Under the pieces are notes generated by a model, which was given only the letters and a program-made list of their open reading frames with translations, ran no database searches and was not told where the DNA came from. From assembly GCA_041476285.1 (NCBI GenBank), contig JBGOTD010000002.1, positions 1 through 17,740 of the forward strand: a DNA stretch of 17,740 bases, in the 5' to 3' direction. Each line of letters begins with the position of its first letter. Position 1 is the first letter of the stretch. This document shows, in pieces, positions 1-6,904 of the stretch. The stretch is from UBA12276 sp041476285. GTDB taxonomy: Archaea > Micrarchaeota > Micrarchaeia > Micrarchaeales > Micrarchaeaceae. The position numbers and the translations under genes are program-made.

Positions 1-1
1 A

Positions 2-481
2 AAGAGCGGATTTGTAAGCGTAAACGGCAAGGTGATAAAGGAACCAAGATTCCCGGTCGGGTTGAATGATGCACTATTGATAGGACCTGACAGCTATACA
101 ATAGGCATAAACGAAAGGGGACAGATACAGATAAATAAAAACGAGAAGGGATCAAAGGCGCAGGTGTACAAGGTAATAGGAAAATACAAGGACAAGAGCA
201 ACAAGATGATGCTTAGGCTTCATGATGGAAGCGCAGTAAAGGGAAAGACCGAGATCAATGTAAATGACTCCGTAGTGATTTCGGAAAGGGATATATCCAA
301 AGTGATAAAGCTCGATTCCGGATCAAAGTGCGAGGTAATAGATGGAGTTCACGTCGGAGTTTTCGGTACGGTGAAAAATATAAGCAAGGGAAACATGCAC
401 AAGCAAAAGTCCGTCACAGTGGAACCTGACAAAGGAGAGGTTTTCGAGACCCTCGTAAAGAACATAATAGTAGTGGAATGA
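2..481 (+). CDS. rps4e: Ribosomal protein eS4, 5' part cut off by the window
   Basis: Small-subunit protein eS4, found in archaea and eukaryotes, which binds 16S rRNA. The reading frame is open from base 2, so the true start lies upstream of the window; 159 codons are visible. The first residues (GFVSVNGKVIKEPRFPVGL) are the end of an S4-type RNA-binding domain followed by the typical eS4 FPVGL segment. The C-terminal part (from about base 330) has the KOW-like SKCEVIDGVHVGVFGTV stretch. A GTG at 32 is in frame but would cut the S4 domain, so it is not the start. The stop codon TGA (479-481) overlaps an ATG at 478 and probably contributes to the ribosome binding site of uL5. Its place before uL5 is the usual archaeal spc operon order. 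Confidence 0.93.
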   Translation, partial: KSGFVSVNGKVIKEPRFPVGLNDALLIGPDSYTIGINERGQIQINKNEKGSKAQVYKVIGKYKDKSNKMMLRLHDGSAVKGKTEINVNDSVVISERDISKVIKLDSGSKCEVIDGVHVGVFGTVKNISKGNMHKQKSVTVEPDKGEVFETLVKNIIVVE

Positions 482-486
482 TATTC

Positions 487-1014
487 ATGGATCAGCCTAA
501 CAGCATGCAGCAGATAAAAATAAACAAAGTGGTAATAAACATAGGCACGGGTAGTGATGACCAGCTGCGCGCTAATGCGAGAAGGCTCATAGAGATAATA
601 ACAGGAAGAAAGCCTGCGGATGAGATATCCAAGACAAGAAATCCTGCGTTCAAGATAGCAAAAGGCCAAAAGATAGGGACCTTTGTGACTGTTCGCGGCG
701 ATGATGCAAAAAAACTCATAACAAGGCTGTTCGATGCCGTTGACAACAAGATAAAGTATGAATCGGTAACAAACAACAGCCTTAGTTTCGGAATACCTGA
801 ATACATAGACATAAGCGGCGTAAAATATGATCCGAAGGTAGGAATGCTGGGCATGAATGTCAACGTCTCATTCAGAAGGAACGGACTTAGGATCACATTG
901 AGGAAGATAAAGCATTCCAGCGTGTCAAAAAGACACAGGACAATTACAAGAGACGAGATAATGGATTACATTAACAAGGAATTCAATGTCAAACCGATAG
1001 AGCAAGTGAGCTGA
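487..1014 (+). CDS. rpl5: Ribosomal protein uL5
   Basis: Large-subunit protein uL5, which contacts 5S rRNA and the central protuberance. The 175-residue product has the family signatures NKVVINIGTG near the N-terminus, GRKPADEISKTRNPAFKIAKGQKIG, and the central SLSFGIPEY followed by GMNVNVSFRRNGLR. Length is normal for an archaeal uL5. An in-frame ATG at 478 overlaps the eS4 stop. I prefer ATG 487 because an ATGAT block (478-482) then sits four bases upstream, matching the SD-like arrangement seen at most junctions here. The difference is three residues. Translation is likely coupled to eS4. Confidence 0.95.
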   Translation: MDQPNSMQQIKINKVVINIGTGSDDQLRANARRLIEIITGRKPADEISKTRNPAFKIAKGQKIGTFVTVRGDDAKKLITRLFDAVDNKIKYESVTNNSLSFGIPEYIDISGVKYDPKVGMLGMNVNVSFRRNGLRITLRKIKHSSVSKRHRTITRDEIMDYINKEFNVKPIEQVS

Positions 1015-1172
1015 TGAAGGTAAAAATAGAGGAAAAGTTCAAAGGCAAGGGCATAAGGAAATGCAGGATGTGCGGATCCGCAAGAGGGCTCATAAGATCG
1101 CACAGGCTCTATATGTGCAGAAGATGTTTCAGGGAAGTAGCAAGAGATATCGGATTCAAGAAATACGGTTGA
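1014..1172 (+). CDS. rps14: Ribosomal protein uS14, zinc-binding form
   Basis: A 52-residue small-subunit protein, normal for archaeal uS14. Translating from ATG 1014 gives MKVKIEEKFKGKGIRKCRMC followed by GSARGLIRSHRLYMCRRCFR and a REVARDIGFKKYG-type end. Four cysteines in two CxxC pairs (residues 17, 20, 35, 38) form the zinc site that marks the C+ version of the protein. The start ATG overlaps the last base of the uL5 stop codon. A GTGAG block (1006-1010) lies three bases upstream and probably acts as SD. It sits between uL5 and uS8, as expected for the spc operon. Confidence 0.94.
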   Translation: MKVKIEEKFKGKGIRKCRMCGSARGLIRSHRLYMCRRCFREVARDIGFKKYG

Positions 1173-1176
1173 TATG

Positions 1177-1557
1177 ATGGACAGATTCGCTGATGCAATA
1201 AACAAGATAAAAACGAACGAGCGCTTAGGAAGGATCGAGTGCCAGCTTTATTCAACAAAGCTCCTGAAAACTGTGCTTGATGTAATGAAGAGGGAATCTT
1301 ACATAAAGACCTATGACGAGTACACCGACAAAAGGGTAAAGATGCTTAAGGTAATGCTATCGAACAAGATCAACAAGATAGGAGTGGTTAAGCCAAGATA
1401 TTCTGTGCAGGGCGATAACATACAGAAATACGAATCAAGATACATACCGAGCAAGGATTTCGTAATACTGATACTTACAACTCCGCAAGGAGTGATGACA
1501 AACAAGGAGGCACGTGATAAGAAAATAGGAGGAAGGTTGCTTGCATATGTCTACTGA
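1177..1557 (+). CDS. rps8: Ribosomal protein uS8
   Basis: Small-subunit protein uS8, a primary 16S rRNA binder. The N-terminus MDRFADAINKIK matches the family's DPLADALNxIK pattern. The C-terminal end TTPQGVMTNKEARDKKIGGR matches the usual STSxGVMTxxEARxxxxGG motif. There are two adjacent ATGs (1174, 1177). The second places the start three bases after a GTTGAT block that includes the uS14 stop codon, the same spacing used by neighbouring genes, so 1177 is preferred. The 126-residue length is normal. The 3' end overlaps the start of uL6 by 11 bases. Confidence 0.95.
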   Translation: MDRFADAINKIKTNERLGRIECQLYSTKLLKTVLDVMKRESYIKTYDEYTDKRVKMLKVMLSNKINKIGVVKPRYSVQGDNIQKYESRYIPSKDFVILILTTPQGVMTNKEARDKKIGGRLLAYVY

Positions 1558-2086
1558 AAATCCGATTATAGAAGTTATTATACCCGAAGGCGTGGCGATA
1601 GAGGTAAAGGGCAACGAAGTGGAAACAAAAGGAACCCTCGGCACAAACAAAAGGATGTTCAACGATGCGCTTCTCACCGTGCACAAAAAGGACAGCAAGA
1701 TTGTGATAAGTGCGGTGAAGGAAAAGGGCCTTCTCAAAAAGTCGCTTAAGGCAGAGAACTCCTTCAAGAAGGAACTGGAGAACGATGTGAAGGGCGTGAA
1801 CCAGTACTTCGAGAAAAAGATGCGAGTGGTCTTCGCGCACTTCCCGATAAACATTGAGGTAAAGGGCGACAGGCTCAATATAAACAACATAATAGGGGAA
1901 CGTGTGCCGCGCATATCGAAAATAGTCGGCACAACCAAGATTGAGACAAAGGGCCAGAACGTCAGGATCTACGGCATAAGCCTTGATGACGTTTCACAAA
2001 CGGCAGCAAACATAAGGCTTGCCTGCAAGATACGCAACAAGGACAGCAGGGTATTCCAGGACGGCCTGTATTACGAAATAGAGTGA
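1547..2086 (+). CDS. rpl6: Ribosomal protein uL6
   Basis: Large-subunit protein uL6, located near the factor-binding centre. The 179-residue product has two related alpha/beta repeats: the first holds KGNEVETKGTLGTNKRMF, the second RLNINNIIGERVPRISKI. It ends with the archaeal signature CKIRNKDSRVFQDGLYY. The start is set at ATG 1547, inside the uS8 3' end, because a strong purine-rich SD (AGGAGGAAGG, 1527-1536) lies ten bases upstream. An in-frame TTG at 1541 is too close to that SD. The stop codon lies within the GTGAT block preceding eL32. Confidence 0.95.
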   Translation: MSTENPIIEVIIPEGVAIEVKGNEVETKGTLGTNKRMFNDALLTVHKKDSKIVISAVKEKGLLKKSLKAENSFKKELENDVKGVNQYFEKKMRVVFAHFPINIEVKGDRLNINNIIGERVPRISKIVGTTKIETKGQNVRIYGISLDDVSQTAANIRLACKIRNKDSRVFQDGLYYEIE

Positions 2087-2091
2087 TGTTT

Positions 2092-2457
2092 ATGCAAAAG
2101 AAAACTCATCCAACATTCAGCATACCAAACTATGGTGCAAAGCAGAGGAAAAGGGTACTGCCAAGATGGAGGAAGCAGCGAGGAATAGACAACAAGAAGC
2201 GAGTAAAGAAGAGCTTCATGGGCGCTGAGCCGACCATTGGCTACAAGAACCCGGATTCCTTGATAGGAGTCAGGGTAAACGGAAAAAGGATAATGCTTGT
2301 ACATAATCCTGGCGAGCTCAACACGCTCATAGCTAAAAAGATGCTCAACGGCTATGATGTTACGATAGCTAAGGGCGTCGCGATAAGGAAGAGGATAGCG
2401 ATGACGGAGATTGCAGTAAAGGCAAAGATAAACGTGACAAATGGTGCTTACAAATGA
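2092..2457 (+). CDS. rpl32e: Ribosomal protein eL32
   Basis: Archaeal/eukaryotic large-subunit protein eL32. The sequence HPTFSIPNYGAKQRKRV, then WRKQRGIDNKKRVKKSFMGA and IGYKNPDSLIGVRVNGKR, is characteristic. The later LVHNPGELNTL stretch is also conserved. The 121-residue length is normal. GTG 2083 and ATG 2086 are in frame, but ATG 2092 is four bases after GTGAT (2083-2087), a block that contains the uL6 stop, so 2092 is chosen. The gene ends in an ATGA overlap with eL19, suggesting coupled translation. Confidence 0.95.
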   Translation: MQKKTHPTFSIPNYGAKQRKRVLPRWRKQRGIDNKKRVKKSFMGAEPTIGYKNPDSLIGVRVNGKRIMLVHNPGELNTLIAKKMLNGYDVTIAKGVAIRKRIAMTEIAVKAKINVTNGAYK

Positions 2458-2927
2458 GCATAAAGCTTACAAAAAGAATAGCAGGCGAGCTTCTCACCAG
2501 GGGAGTCAGCGCAGTTAGAATAAAGGCCGACGCCATACAGGAGGCTAAGAAGGCCATAACAAGAGAGGACGTACGCGCGCTCATAAAGAACGGAGGCATA
2601 TACACGATTAAGGCAAAGCACAACGTCAGTGCCTATTCGAAGGTTCTCAGGGAAAAGAGGATGAAGGGAAGAAGGAGAGGGCCTGGAAGAAGAAAGGGCA
2701 CGGCAAAGGCAAGAGGCATGCTTGAATACAAGAAAAAGATAAGAGGTCAAAGAAGACTGCTGAAGGCGCTGAAGAACGACAATACAATAGACAATATAAA
2801 GTTCAAGAGATATTATGCACTGGTAAAGGGGGGCAATTTCGCAAGCAAGGGATCGCTCCTGAGCCACATACGCAACGACGGCTTGACAATAGACGAGGAA
2901 AAGGCAAAGCAACTGAGGCATTTGTGA
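2454..2927 (+). CDS. rpl19e: Ribosomal protein eL19
   Basis: Archaeal/eukaryotic large-subunit protein eL19. The 157-residue protein shows the family's N-terminal helical head (LTKRIAGELLTRGVSAVRI), then the basic GRRRGPGRRKGTAKAR linker (about residues 64-81), then a long basic helix with RGQRRLLKALK. The start ATG overlaps the eL32 stop in an ATGA arrangement, with a GGTGCT block (2443-2448) five bases upstream. The stop TGA (2925-2927) is embedded in the GTGAT that precedes uL18. Confidence 0.96.
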   Translation: MSIKLTKRIAGELLTRGVSAVRIKADAIQEAKKAITREDVRALIKNGGIYTIKAKHNVSAYSKVLREKRMKGRRRGPGRRKGTAKARGMLEYKKKIRGQRRLLKALKNDNTIDNIKFKRYYALVKGGNFASKGSLLSHIRNDGLTIDEEKAKQLRHL

Positions 2928-2931
2928 TGTT

Positions 2932-3480
2932 ATGTATAGAATGATAAGGCATAGAAGAAGGGACTCAACAACCAACTACAAGAAAAGGATAGCGATGCTC
3001 AAGGGCGCACTGAAAAGGGTAGTTGTAAGGAAGAGCAACAGGGCGATAACAATGCAGATTGTTGAATACGAAAGGGACGGGGACAAGATCGTCACAAGCG
3101 TCAATTCCAGCGAATTGAAAGCGATAGGATGGGAGCCAAGATGCAACATACCTACCGCTTATCTTACAGGGATGCTTCTTGCGAAAAAAGTAAAGGACAG
3201 GAGCTCTGACTTCATACTTGATATCGGTTTATACAGACCCGTAAAGGGATCTGTCATATTTGCTGCGGCAAGGGGCTTCAAGGACAGCGGCCTTAACCTG
3301 CACGGCAGCATAGAATTTGACGATGCAAGGCTCTCCGGAGCGCACATGGCGAAATATGCAAGCGTGATAAGCGAGGATGACTACAAGTCAAGATTCTCGT
3401 CTTATGCTAAATCAGGATTTGACTTGAAGGGCGTAGATAAAAAGTTTGAATCGATAAAAAAGGAATTGACGAACAAGTGA
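2932..3480 (+). CDS. rpl18: Ribosomal protein uL18
   Basis: Large-subunit 5S rRNA-binding protein uL18, archaeal type. Recognisable pieces are TTNYKKRIAMLKG, RVVVRKSNRAITMQIVEY, NIPTAYLTGMLLAKK and the C-terminal DEFDDARLSGAHMAKYA-like segment (residues around 125-142). At 182 residues it is within the archaeal range. ATG 2932 lies three bases after GTGAT (2924-2928). An internal ATG at 2941 is less likely on spacing. The stop codon TGA (3478-3480) again forms part of the GTGAT in front of uS5. Confidence 0.95.
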   Translation: MYRMIRHRRRDSTTNYKKRIAMLKGALKRVVVRKSNRAITMQIVEYERDGDKIVTSVNSSELKAIGWEPRCNIPTAYLTGMLLAKKVKDRSSDFILDIGLYRPVKGSVIFAAARGFKDSGLNLHGSIEFDDARLSGAHMAKYASVISEDDYKSRFSSYAKSGFDLKGVDKKFESIKKELTNK

Positions 3481-3484
3481 TATT

Positions 3485-4159
3485 TTGGAAAAAAGATATG
3501 AAAATGCTAACAGGGAACGTGAAAGAGAGAGGATACGATTCAGCGTTGAGGCATGGGAGCCAAAGACTGAGCTGGGCAAGGATGTCAAGGCAAAGAGGGT
3601 AACCACAATAGAGCAGGTATTCCATGACGGGAGAAAGATAACCGAGCCTGAGATAATAGATGCACTGCTTCCAGATCTCAACAATGAGATAATAGAGATA
3701 GCAAGCGTTCAGAGGATGACGAAAAACAACAGAAAAATGAAGTTCCGTGCAACCGCGATAGTCGGTGACGGCAAAGGCCACGTCGGCGTAGGTGCCGGCA
3801 AGGACGTGGAAGTGAAGGCCGCAATAGAGAGTGCGATAATAAATGCCAAGAGCAAGGTCATACCGATAATGATGGGATGCGGATCCTGGCAGTGCCTTTG
3901 CGGCACAAAGCACAGCCTGCCGTTCAAGGTAACGGGAAGATGCTCAAGCGTCGAAGTCATACTTAAACCTGCGCCAAGAGGGCTTGGGGTTGTTGCAAGC
4001 AAGCCAGTAAAGCGGGTGCTGGAGCTTGCCGGAGTCAAGGACGCGTGGGCGTTCTCAAGAGGAAGGACAAGAGCGCGATACAATGCAGTAGTTGCAGTGT
4101 ACAGGGCACTTGGAAGCATAAACCATATGAAGAATCTTCCTGAAAGCATAGTGGAATGA
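3485..4159 (+). CDS. rps5: Ribosomal protein uS5
   Basis: Small-subunit protein uS5, involved in decoding accuracy. The 224-residue archaeal-length product contains the double-stranded RNA-binding-like domain with RKMKFRATAIVGDGKGHVG and VGAGKDVEVKAAIESA. A second domain follows with PAPRGLGVVASKPVKRVLELAG and AWAFSRGRTRARYN. The start is a TTG at 3485, three bases after GTGAT (3477-3481). No in-frame ATG precedes the conserved region, so TTG is well supported. It is the last ribosomal gene of this spc segment; the genes that usually follow (uL30, uL15) are not here. Confidence 0.95.
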   Translation: MEKRYENANRERERERIRFSVEAWEPKTELGKDVKAKRVTTIEQVFHDGRKITEPEIIDALLPDLNNEIIEIASVQRMTKNNRKMKFRATAIVGDGKGHVGVGAGKDVEVKAAIESAIINAKSKVIPIMMGCGSWQCLCGTKHSLPFKVTGRCSSVEVILKPAPRGLGVVASKPVKRVLELAGVKDAWAFSRGRTRARYNAVVAVYRALGSINHMKNLPESIVE

Positions 4160-4163
4160 TAAT

Positions 4164-4790
4164 ATGATAGAGAATAATGTTTTTGTAACACCTGGTGAAA
4201 AGATAGCCACAGAGGAGGAATTCGCATCCGGCAGCAACACATATGTTGAGGATGGTGTGATATATTCCGCAGTTATAGGAAACGTTACAAAAGCAGAGGG
4301 TTCTGTGGGAGTTGCAACAGCAGGCAGGGAGATAAAAATAATTGGAAGGGACATGCTTGTAATAGGCGTGGTTACCGACGATATGAAGAACGTCACATTC
4401 GTAAAGCTTGATGACATAAACATAGAGCGCAAGGATTATCTTGCATTGAAGGATGGAAAGATACTTGCACCAAGGGACAGGTCGCCGCGTTTCGCCCCAA
4501 GAACGGGAAGGGAAAACAGATTCAGCAGCCACAGCGAAAAAAGCCAGAAGCCGTGCGGTGTGGGGGACACAATACTTGCAAGAGTGCTATACAATGACAA
4601 GGATTCATATACGCTTTCGGTTGACGGCAGGGAAACCGGAGTCATATATGCAAAGTGCGAACTATGCGGAAGCGAAGTGGAGCAGAAAGCGGAAAGTTTA
4701 CTCGTATGCAGAGAATGTGGACACAATGAGCACAGGAAGATAAGCGAGTACTACAACAAGCCAGAGGAGATTAAAAAATTATTTGCATGA
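4164..4790 (+). CDS. csl4: Exosome RNA-binding subunit Csl4
   Basis: Cap subunit of the archaeal RNA exosome, which presents RNA to the Rrp41/Rrp42 core for 3'-5' degradation or tailing. The N-terminal domain VTPGEKIATEEEFASGSNTY followed by VEDGVIYSAVIG matches Csl4. An S1-like region follows (roughly residues 60-158, including GDTILARVLYNDKDSYTLSV). The C-terminal zinc ribbon has CELC and CREC pairs, then GHNEHRKIS. At 208 residues it is slightly longer than usual because of a Ser/Arg-rich linker (about residues 108-132). ATG 4164 is three bases after an ATGAT block containing the uS5 stop. Association of csl4 with rpo11 is common in archaea; direct attachment to uS5 is less usual. Confidence 0.92.
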   Translation: MIENNVFVTPGEKIATEEEFASGSNTYVEDGVIYSAVIGNVTKAEGSVGVATAGREIKIIGRDMLVIGVVTDDMKNVTFVKLDDINIERKDYLALKDGKILAPRDRSPRFAPRTGRENRFSSHSEKSQKPCGVGDTILARVLYNDKDSYTLSVDGRETGVIYAKCELCGSEVEQKAESLLVCRECGHNEHRKISEYYNKPEEIKKLFA

Positions 4791-4801
4791 TTGGTGGTTT
4801 A

Positions 4802-5074
4802 TTGAAGATAAAAGTTTTGAAGGATGAGAGCAAGGAGCTTATAATAGAATTCGATACAAAGGATCTGACAATACCGGACCTTATATCAAACGAGCTTGTC
4901 AATGAGGATGAGACAGAGTTTGCAGGCGTCTCAAAAGACCATCCGGAAACCGGCAATGCGGTGCTTGTTTTAAAGAGCAAGAAAACAGCAAAAACTGAAC
5001 TGCTTAAGGCGATAGGAAGGATAGACGAGCGATTTGCCGAACTCAAGACGCAACTATCATCAAAGAAAAAGTAG
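4802..5074 (+). CDS. rpo11: RNA polymerase subunit Rpo11 (RpoL)
   Basis: Subunit L/Rpo11 of archaeal RNA polymerase, which pairs with Rpo3 to form the alpha-like assembly platform. The 90-residue protein has the family pattern: KIKVLKDESKELIIEF, a LTIPDLISNELV helix, then the conserved VSKDHPETGNAVLVLKSK, and a C-terminal helix. An ATG at 4787 is in frame and overlaps the csl4 stop. TTG 4802 is chosen because GGTGGT (4793-4798) lies exactly three bases upstream and the homologous N-terminus begins at this point. The stop TAG leads directly into the next gene. Confidence 0.92.
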   Translation: MKIKVLKDESKELIIEFDTKDLTIPDLISNELVNEDETEFAGVSKDHPETGNAVLVLKSKKTAKTELLKAIGRIDERFAELKTQLSSKKK

Positions 5075-5079
5075 ATTGG

Positions 5080-5634
5080 TTGAAGAAGGGAGTAAGATAT
5101 ATAGCAATTGCAAGCGGGCCGATAGAGAAAAGGAAAAATACTTTGATTGTCGGCGTAATTTTCAGGGACAATTACATCGAGGGCCTGCTTTCTACAGGAA
5201 TAAATGTAGATGGCACTGATTCTACAAAACAGATAATTAAAATGGTCAAATCATCGAGATTCAAGGACCAGATAAGAATACTGCTTTTTAATGGAATTGC
5301 ACTTGCCGGATTGAATGTGATAGATCCGTGGTTGCTCGAAAAGAGCCTTGGCATCAAAGTGCTTCTGCTAAATAGAAGGAAGCAGAATGCGGCTGAACTG
5401 ATTAAAGCGCTTGGCGAATTTTCAAGAATAAGCAGGAGGAATGTCAAAAAAAGAACGGGAATAGTAAAGAGGTACAGTCTAATCAAGCCACTTAAAATAA
5501 AGGGGCTTTTCTTCCAGAGCGGCTTGGACGAACCATATACTAGGGATTTTGCAGATAGGGCATTTGAGGCATTGAGGATAGCACACATAATTGTACGTGG
5601 CGTGTCCACAGGAGAGTCAAAAGGGAGAATATGA
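5080..5634 (+). CDS. DUF99 (endonuclease dU-like) family protein, acidic residues substituted
   Basis: Archaeal DUF99 family (Pfam PF01949), related in fold to endonuclease V; as I recall, a member was reported to cut at deoxyuridine in DNA. The 184-residue product shows VGVIFRDNYIEGLLSTGINV followed by DGTDSTKQI, SRFKDQIRILLFNG and GLNVIDPWLL, all DUF99 hallmarks. From memory the family normally carries GIDDG near the N-terminus and LDG before GxNVVD; here these read IASG (residues 10-13) and FNG (70-72). The likely metal-binding acids are therefore missing, although E34, D44 and D47 remain. Start TTG 5080 lies three bases after a GTAGAT block containing the rpo11 stop. It may be catalytically altered or inactive. 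Confidence 0.8.
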   Translation: MKKGVRYIAIASGPIEKRKNTLIVGVIFRDNYIEGLLSTGINVDGTDSTKQIIKMVKSSRFKDQIRILLFNGIALAGLNVIDPWLLEKSLGIKVLLLNRRKQNAAELIKALGEFSRISRRNVKKRTGIVKRYSLIKPLKIKGLFFQSGLDEPYTRDFADRAFEALRIAHIIVRGVSTGESKGRI

Positions 5635-5880
5635 TCTGCTTTTTGGGCTTAATAATGATAGAATCGACAATAAAATATTTTTAGATATCGTATTTCTCTT
5701 TCAGTTCCGATAATAAATCTAATAAACAGCGTCGGAGAATAGCTTTATATACCTTTACGTTATATTGATAATTGGTTAGGGCAACGAGAGGATTTAACCT
5801 TCCTTTACATCAATGACCAAAACCATAAGGTTATTAATTTAATCATTGAATAATATTCAGTACGACTATAGGTGGCTTAA
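5635..5880. other. Noncoding region upstream of the PRC-barrel gene
   Basis: This 246-base stretch holds no credible gene. The first part is AT-rich, with T-runs near 5640 and 5687-5691 that could end transcription of the spc/csl4 unit. A strong TATA-like sequence sits at 5743-5751. Downstream lie GGTTA (5774-5778), TAACCTT (5795-5801) and AAGGTTA (5827-5833), which can form competing stems. No C/D-box or tRNA pattern was recognised. Confidence 0.6.
5743..5751 (+). promoter_or_regulatory. Candidate TATA box for the PRC-barrel/rnhB unit
   Basis: CTTTATATA is close to the archaeal TATA consensus. A start site about 25 bases downstream (near 5775) would give a leader of roughly 105 bases containing the paired GGTTA/TAACC repeats. 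A weaker AT-rich element at 5832-5842 could instead serve a short leader ending at the GGTGG SD (5871-5875). Confidence 0.5.
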
Positions 5881-6132
5881 ATGGTAAAATTCATCATAGC
5901 AAAACAGCTTGTAGGCAAGAAAGTGATAACAAACGATGGTTTTGATCTGGGCAGATTTGTAGATGCAGAGATAAGCAAGGTAACTGGCAAGCTTAACAAT
6001 TTGTTAGTAGAGCCTGATCCTGACAGTTCATTGGCGAGCAAGATAAAAACCGATGAAGACCAGATAAAGGTGCCTTATAACGCTGTTCAGGCGGTCAACG
6101 ACTACATAGTTGTTGATAGAAAGAACCTTTGA
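5881..6132 (+). CDS. PRC-barrel domain protein
   Basis: An 83-residue single-domain PRC-barrel protein. Visible hallmarks are ITNDGFDLGRFVDAEISKVTGKL, with alternating hydrophobic beta strands, and the ending IKVPYNAVQAVNDYIVVDR. PRC-barrels occur in RNA processing (RimM) and photosynthetic reaction centres; small archaeal ones include the CdpB cell division proteins of haloarchaea. The precise role here cannot be told from sequence. ATG 5881 lies four bases after GGTGGC (5871-5876). The gene is followed 28 bases later by rnhB and probably shares its transcript. Confidence 0.85.
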   Translation: MVKFIIAKQLVGKKVITNDGFDLGRFVDAEISKVTGKLNNLLVEPDPDSSLASKIKTDEDQIKVPYNAVQAVNDYIVVDRKNL

Positions 6133-6160
6133 CCGATTATAGTAGACCTGTTTGGTGGTC

Positions 6161-6850
6161 TTGATAATACAGTGCGGTGGAGACGAAGCTGGGCGCGGAG
6201 CAATAATGGGTCCTCTAGTTATAGGTTTAGTAACCATAAAAAGCACTAGCAGCCATAGGCTTTCAGATATAGGGGTGCGCGATTCAAAAATACTTTCCAG
6301 CAAGCGCAGGAGCCAGCTTTATGACGAGATTGTAGACATAGCTTCGGATATAAAGGTAGATAGGATATATCCAAATGAGATAAACGAAGCGATGAGAAAC
6401 CACATATCATTGAATGAACTGGAGGCGATGCGCTTCGCGGCTTTATTCGACAAGATAGAAAAGGATGTGAATGTGATTTATCTTGATTCTCCTGATGTAA
6501 TCCCGGAAAGGTTCGGAACTAGATTCAAAATGCTATGCTCCAAGCCAACATTAGTAGTGGGCGTAAAGGCTTCAAAGCCCAAAGGCACAAAGTACACAAG
6601 AATAATAGCAGAACATAAGGCAGATTCCAGGTATCCGGTAGTGTCTGCCGCAAGCATAATAGCAAAAGTAACGCGTGACCGTGAGATAAAACGCTTGGAG
6701 AGGGAACTAAGGATACCGATAGGCTCGGGATACCCGTCGGACCACAAGACGATAGATGCGATAAAGAGGAACCTGAAGACAGGACTTCTTGATGAGCACA
6801 TACGGCACAGGTGGGCCACGATGGAAAGGATAAAACAGGCCAAACTGTAG
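6161..6850 (+). CDS. rnhB: Ribonuclease HII
   Basis: RNase HII cleaves the RNA strand of RNA-DNA hybrids and removes single ribonucleotides from DNA. The 229-residue protein shows DEAGRGAIMGPLVIG at the N-terminus (D8, E9), IYLDSPD (D109) and KADSRYPVVSAASIIAKV followed by TRDRE (D155). These supply the four acidic residues of the active site. GSGYPSDHKT and HRWATMERI are also typical. The usual GIDEAG reads GGDEAG here. The start is uncertain: TTG 6161 gives the expected N-terminus but is only one base after GGTGGT (6154-6159); GTG 6155 and TTG 6152 are in frame upstream. Likely cotranscribed with the PRC-barrel gene. Confidence 0.93.
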   Translation: MIIQCGGDEAGRGAIMGPLVIGLVTIKSTSSHRLSDIGVRDSKILSSKRRSQLYDEIVDIASDIKVDRIYPNEINEAMRNHISLNELEAMRFAALFDKIEKDVNVIYLDSPDVIPERFGTRFKMLCSKPTLVVGVKASKPKGTKYTRIIAEHKADSRYPVVSAASIIAKVTRDREIKRLERELRIPIGSGYPSDHKTIDAIKRNLKTGLLDEHIRHRWATMERIKQAKL

Positions 6851-6872
6851 GTTTCTGATTCTTGAGTTGCAA

Positions 6873-6882
6873 TTTATTAATA
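6873..6882 (+). promoter_or_regulatory. TATA box for tRNA-Arg
   Basis: TTTATTAATA lies about 25-30 bases before the first base of the mature tRNA (6905), the normal distance for an archaeal promoter. It suggests the tRNA has its own transcript with little 5' leader. Confidence 0.65.
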
Positions 6883-6904
6883 AGTTGATTTCTAATTAAT
6901 ATGA

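Noticed and set aside
1..481. eS4 as a truncated or broken gene
   Set aside because: The open frame reaches the window edge; the missing N-terminus is due to the window, not to damage.
4453..4743. A 96-codon open frame overlapping csl4 on the same strand
   Set aside because: It is out of frame within clear Csl4 coding sequence, has no SD of the local type and no recognisable protein character.
5034..5219. A 61-codon open frame spanning the rpo11/DUF99 junction
   Set aside because: It overlaps two well-supported genes in another frame and its product is not protein-like.
5774..5833. C/D-box or H/ACA guide RNA upstream of the PRC-barrel gene
   Set aside because: No RTGATGA/CTGA box pair and no convincing hairpin-ACA arrangement was found by eye.
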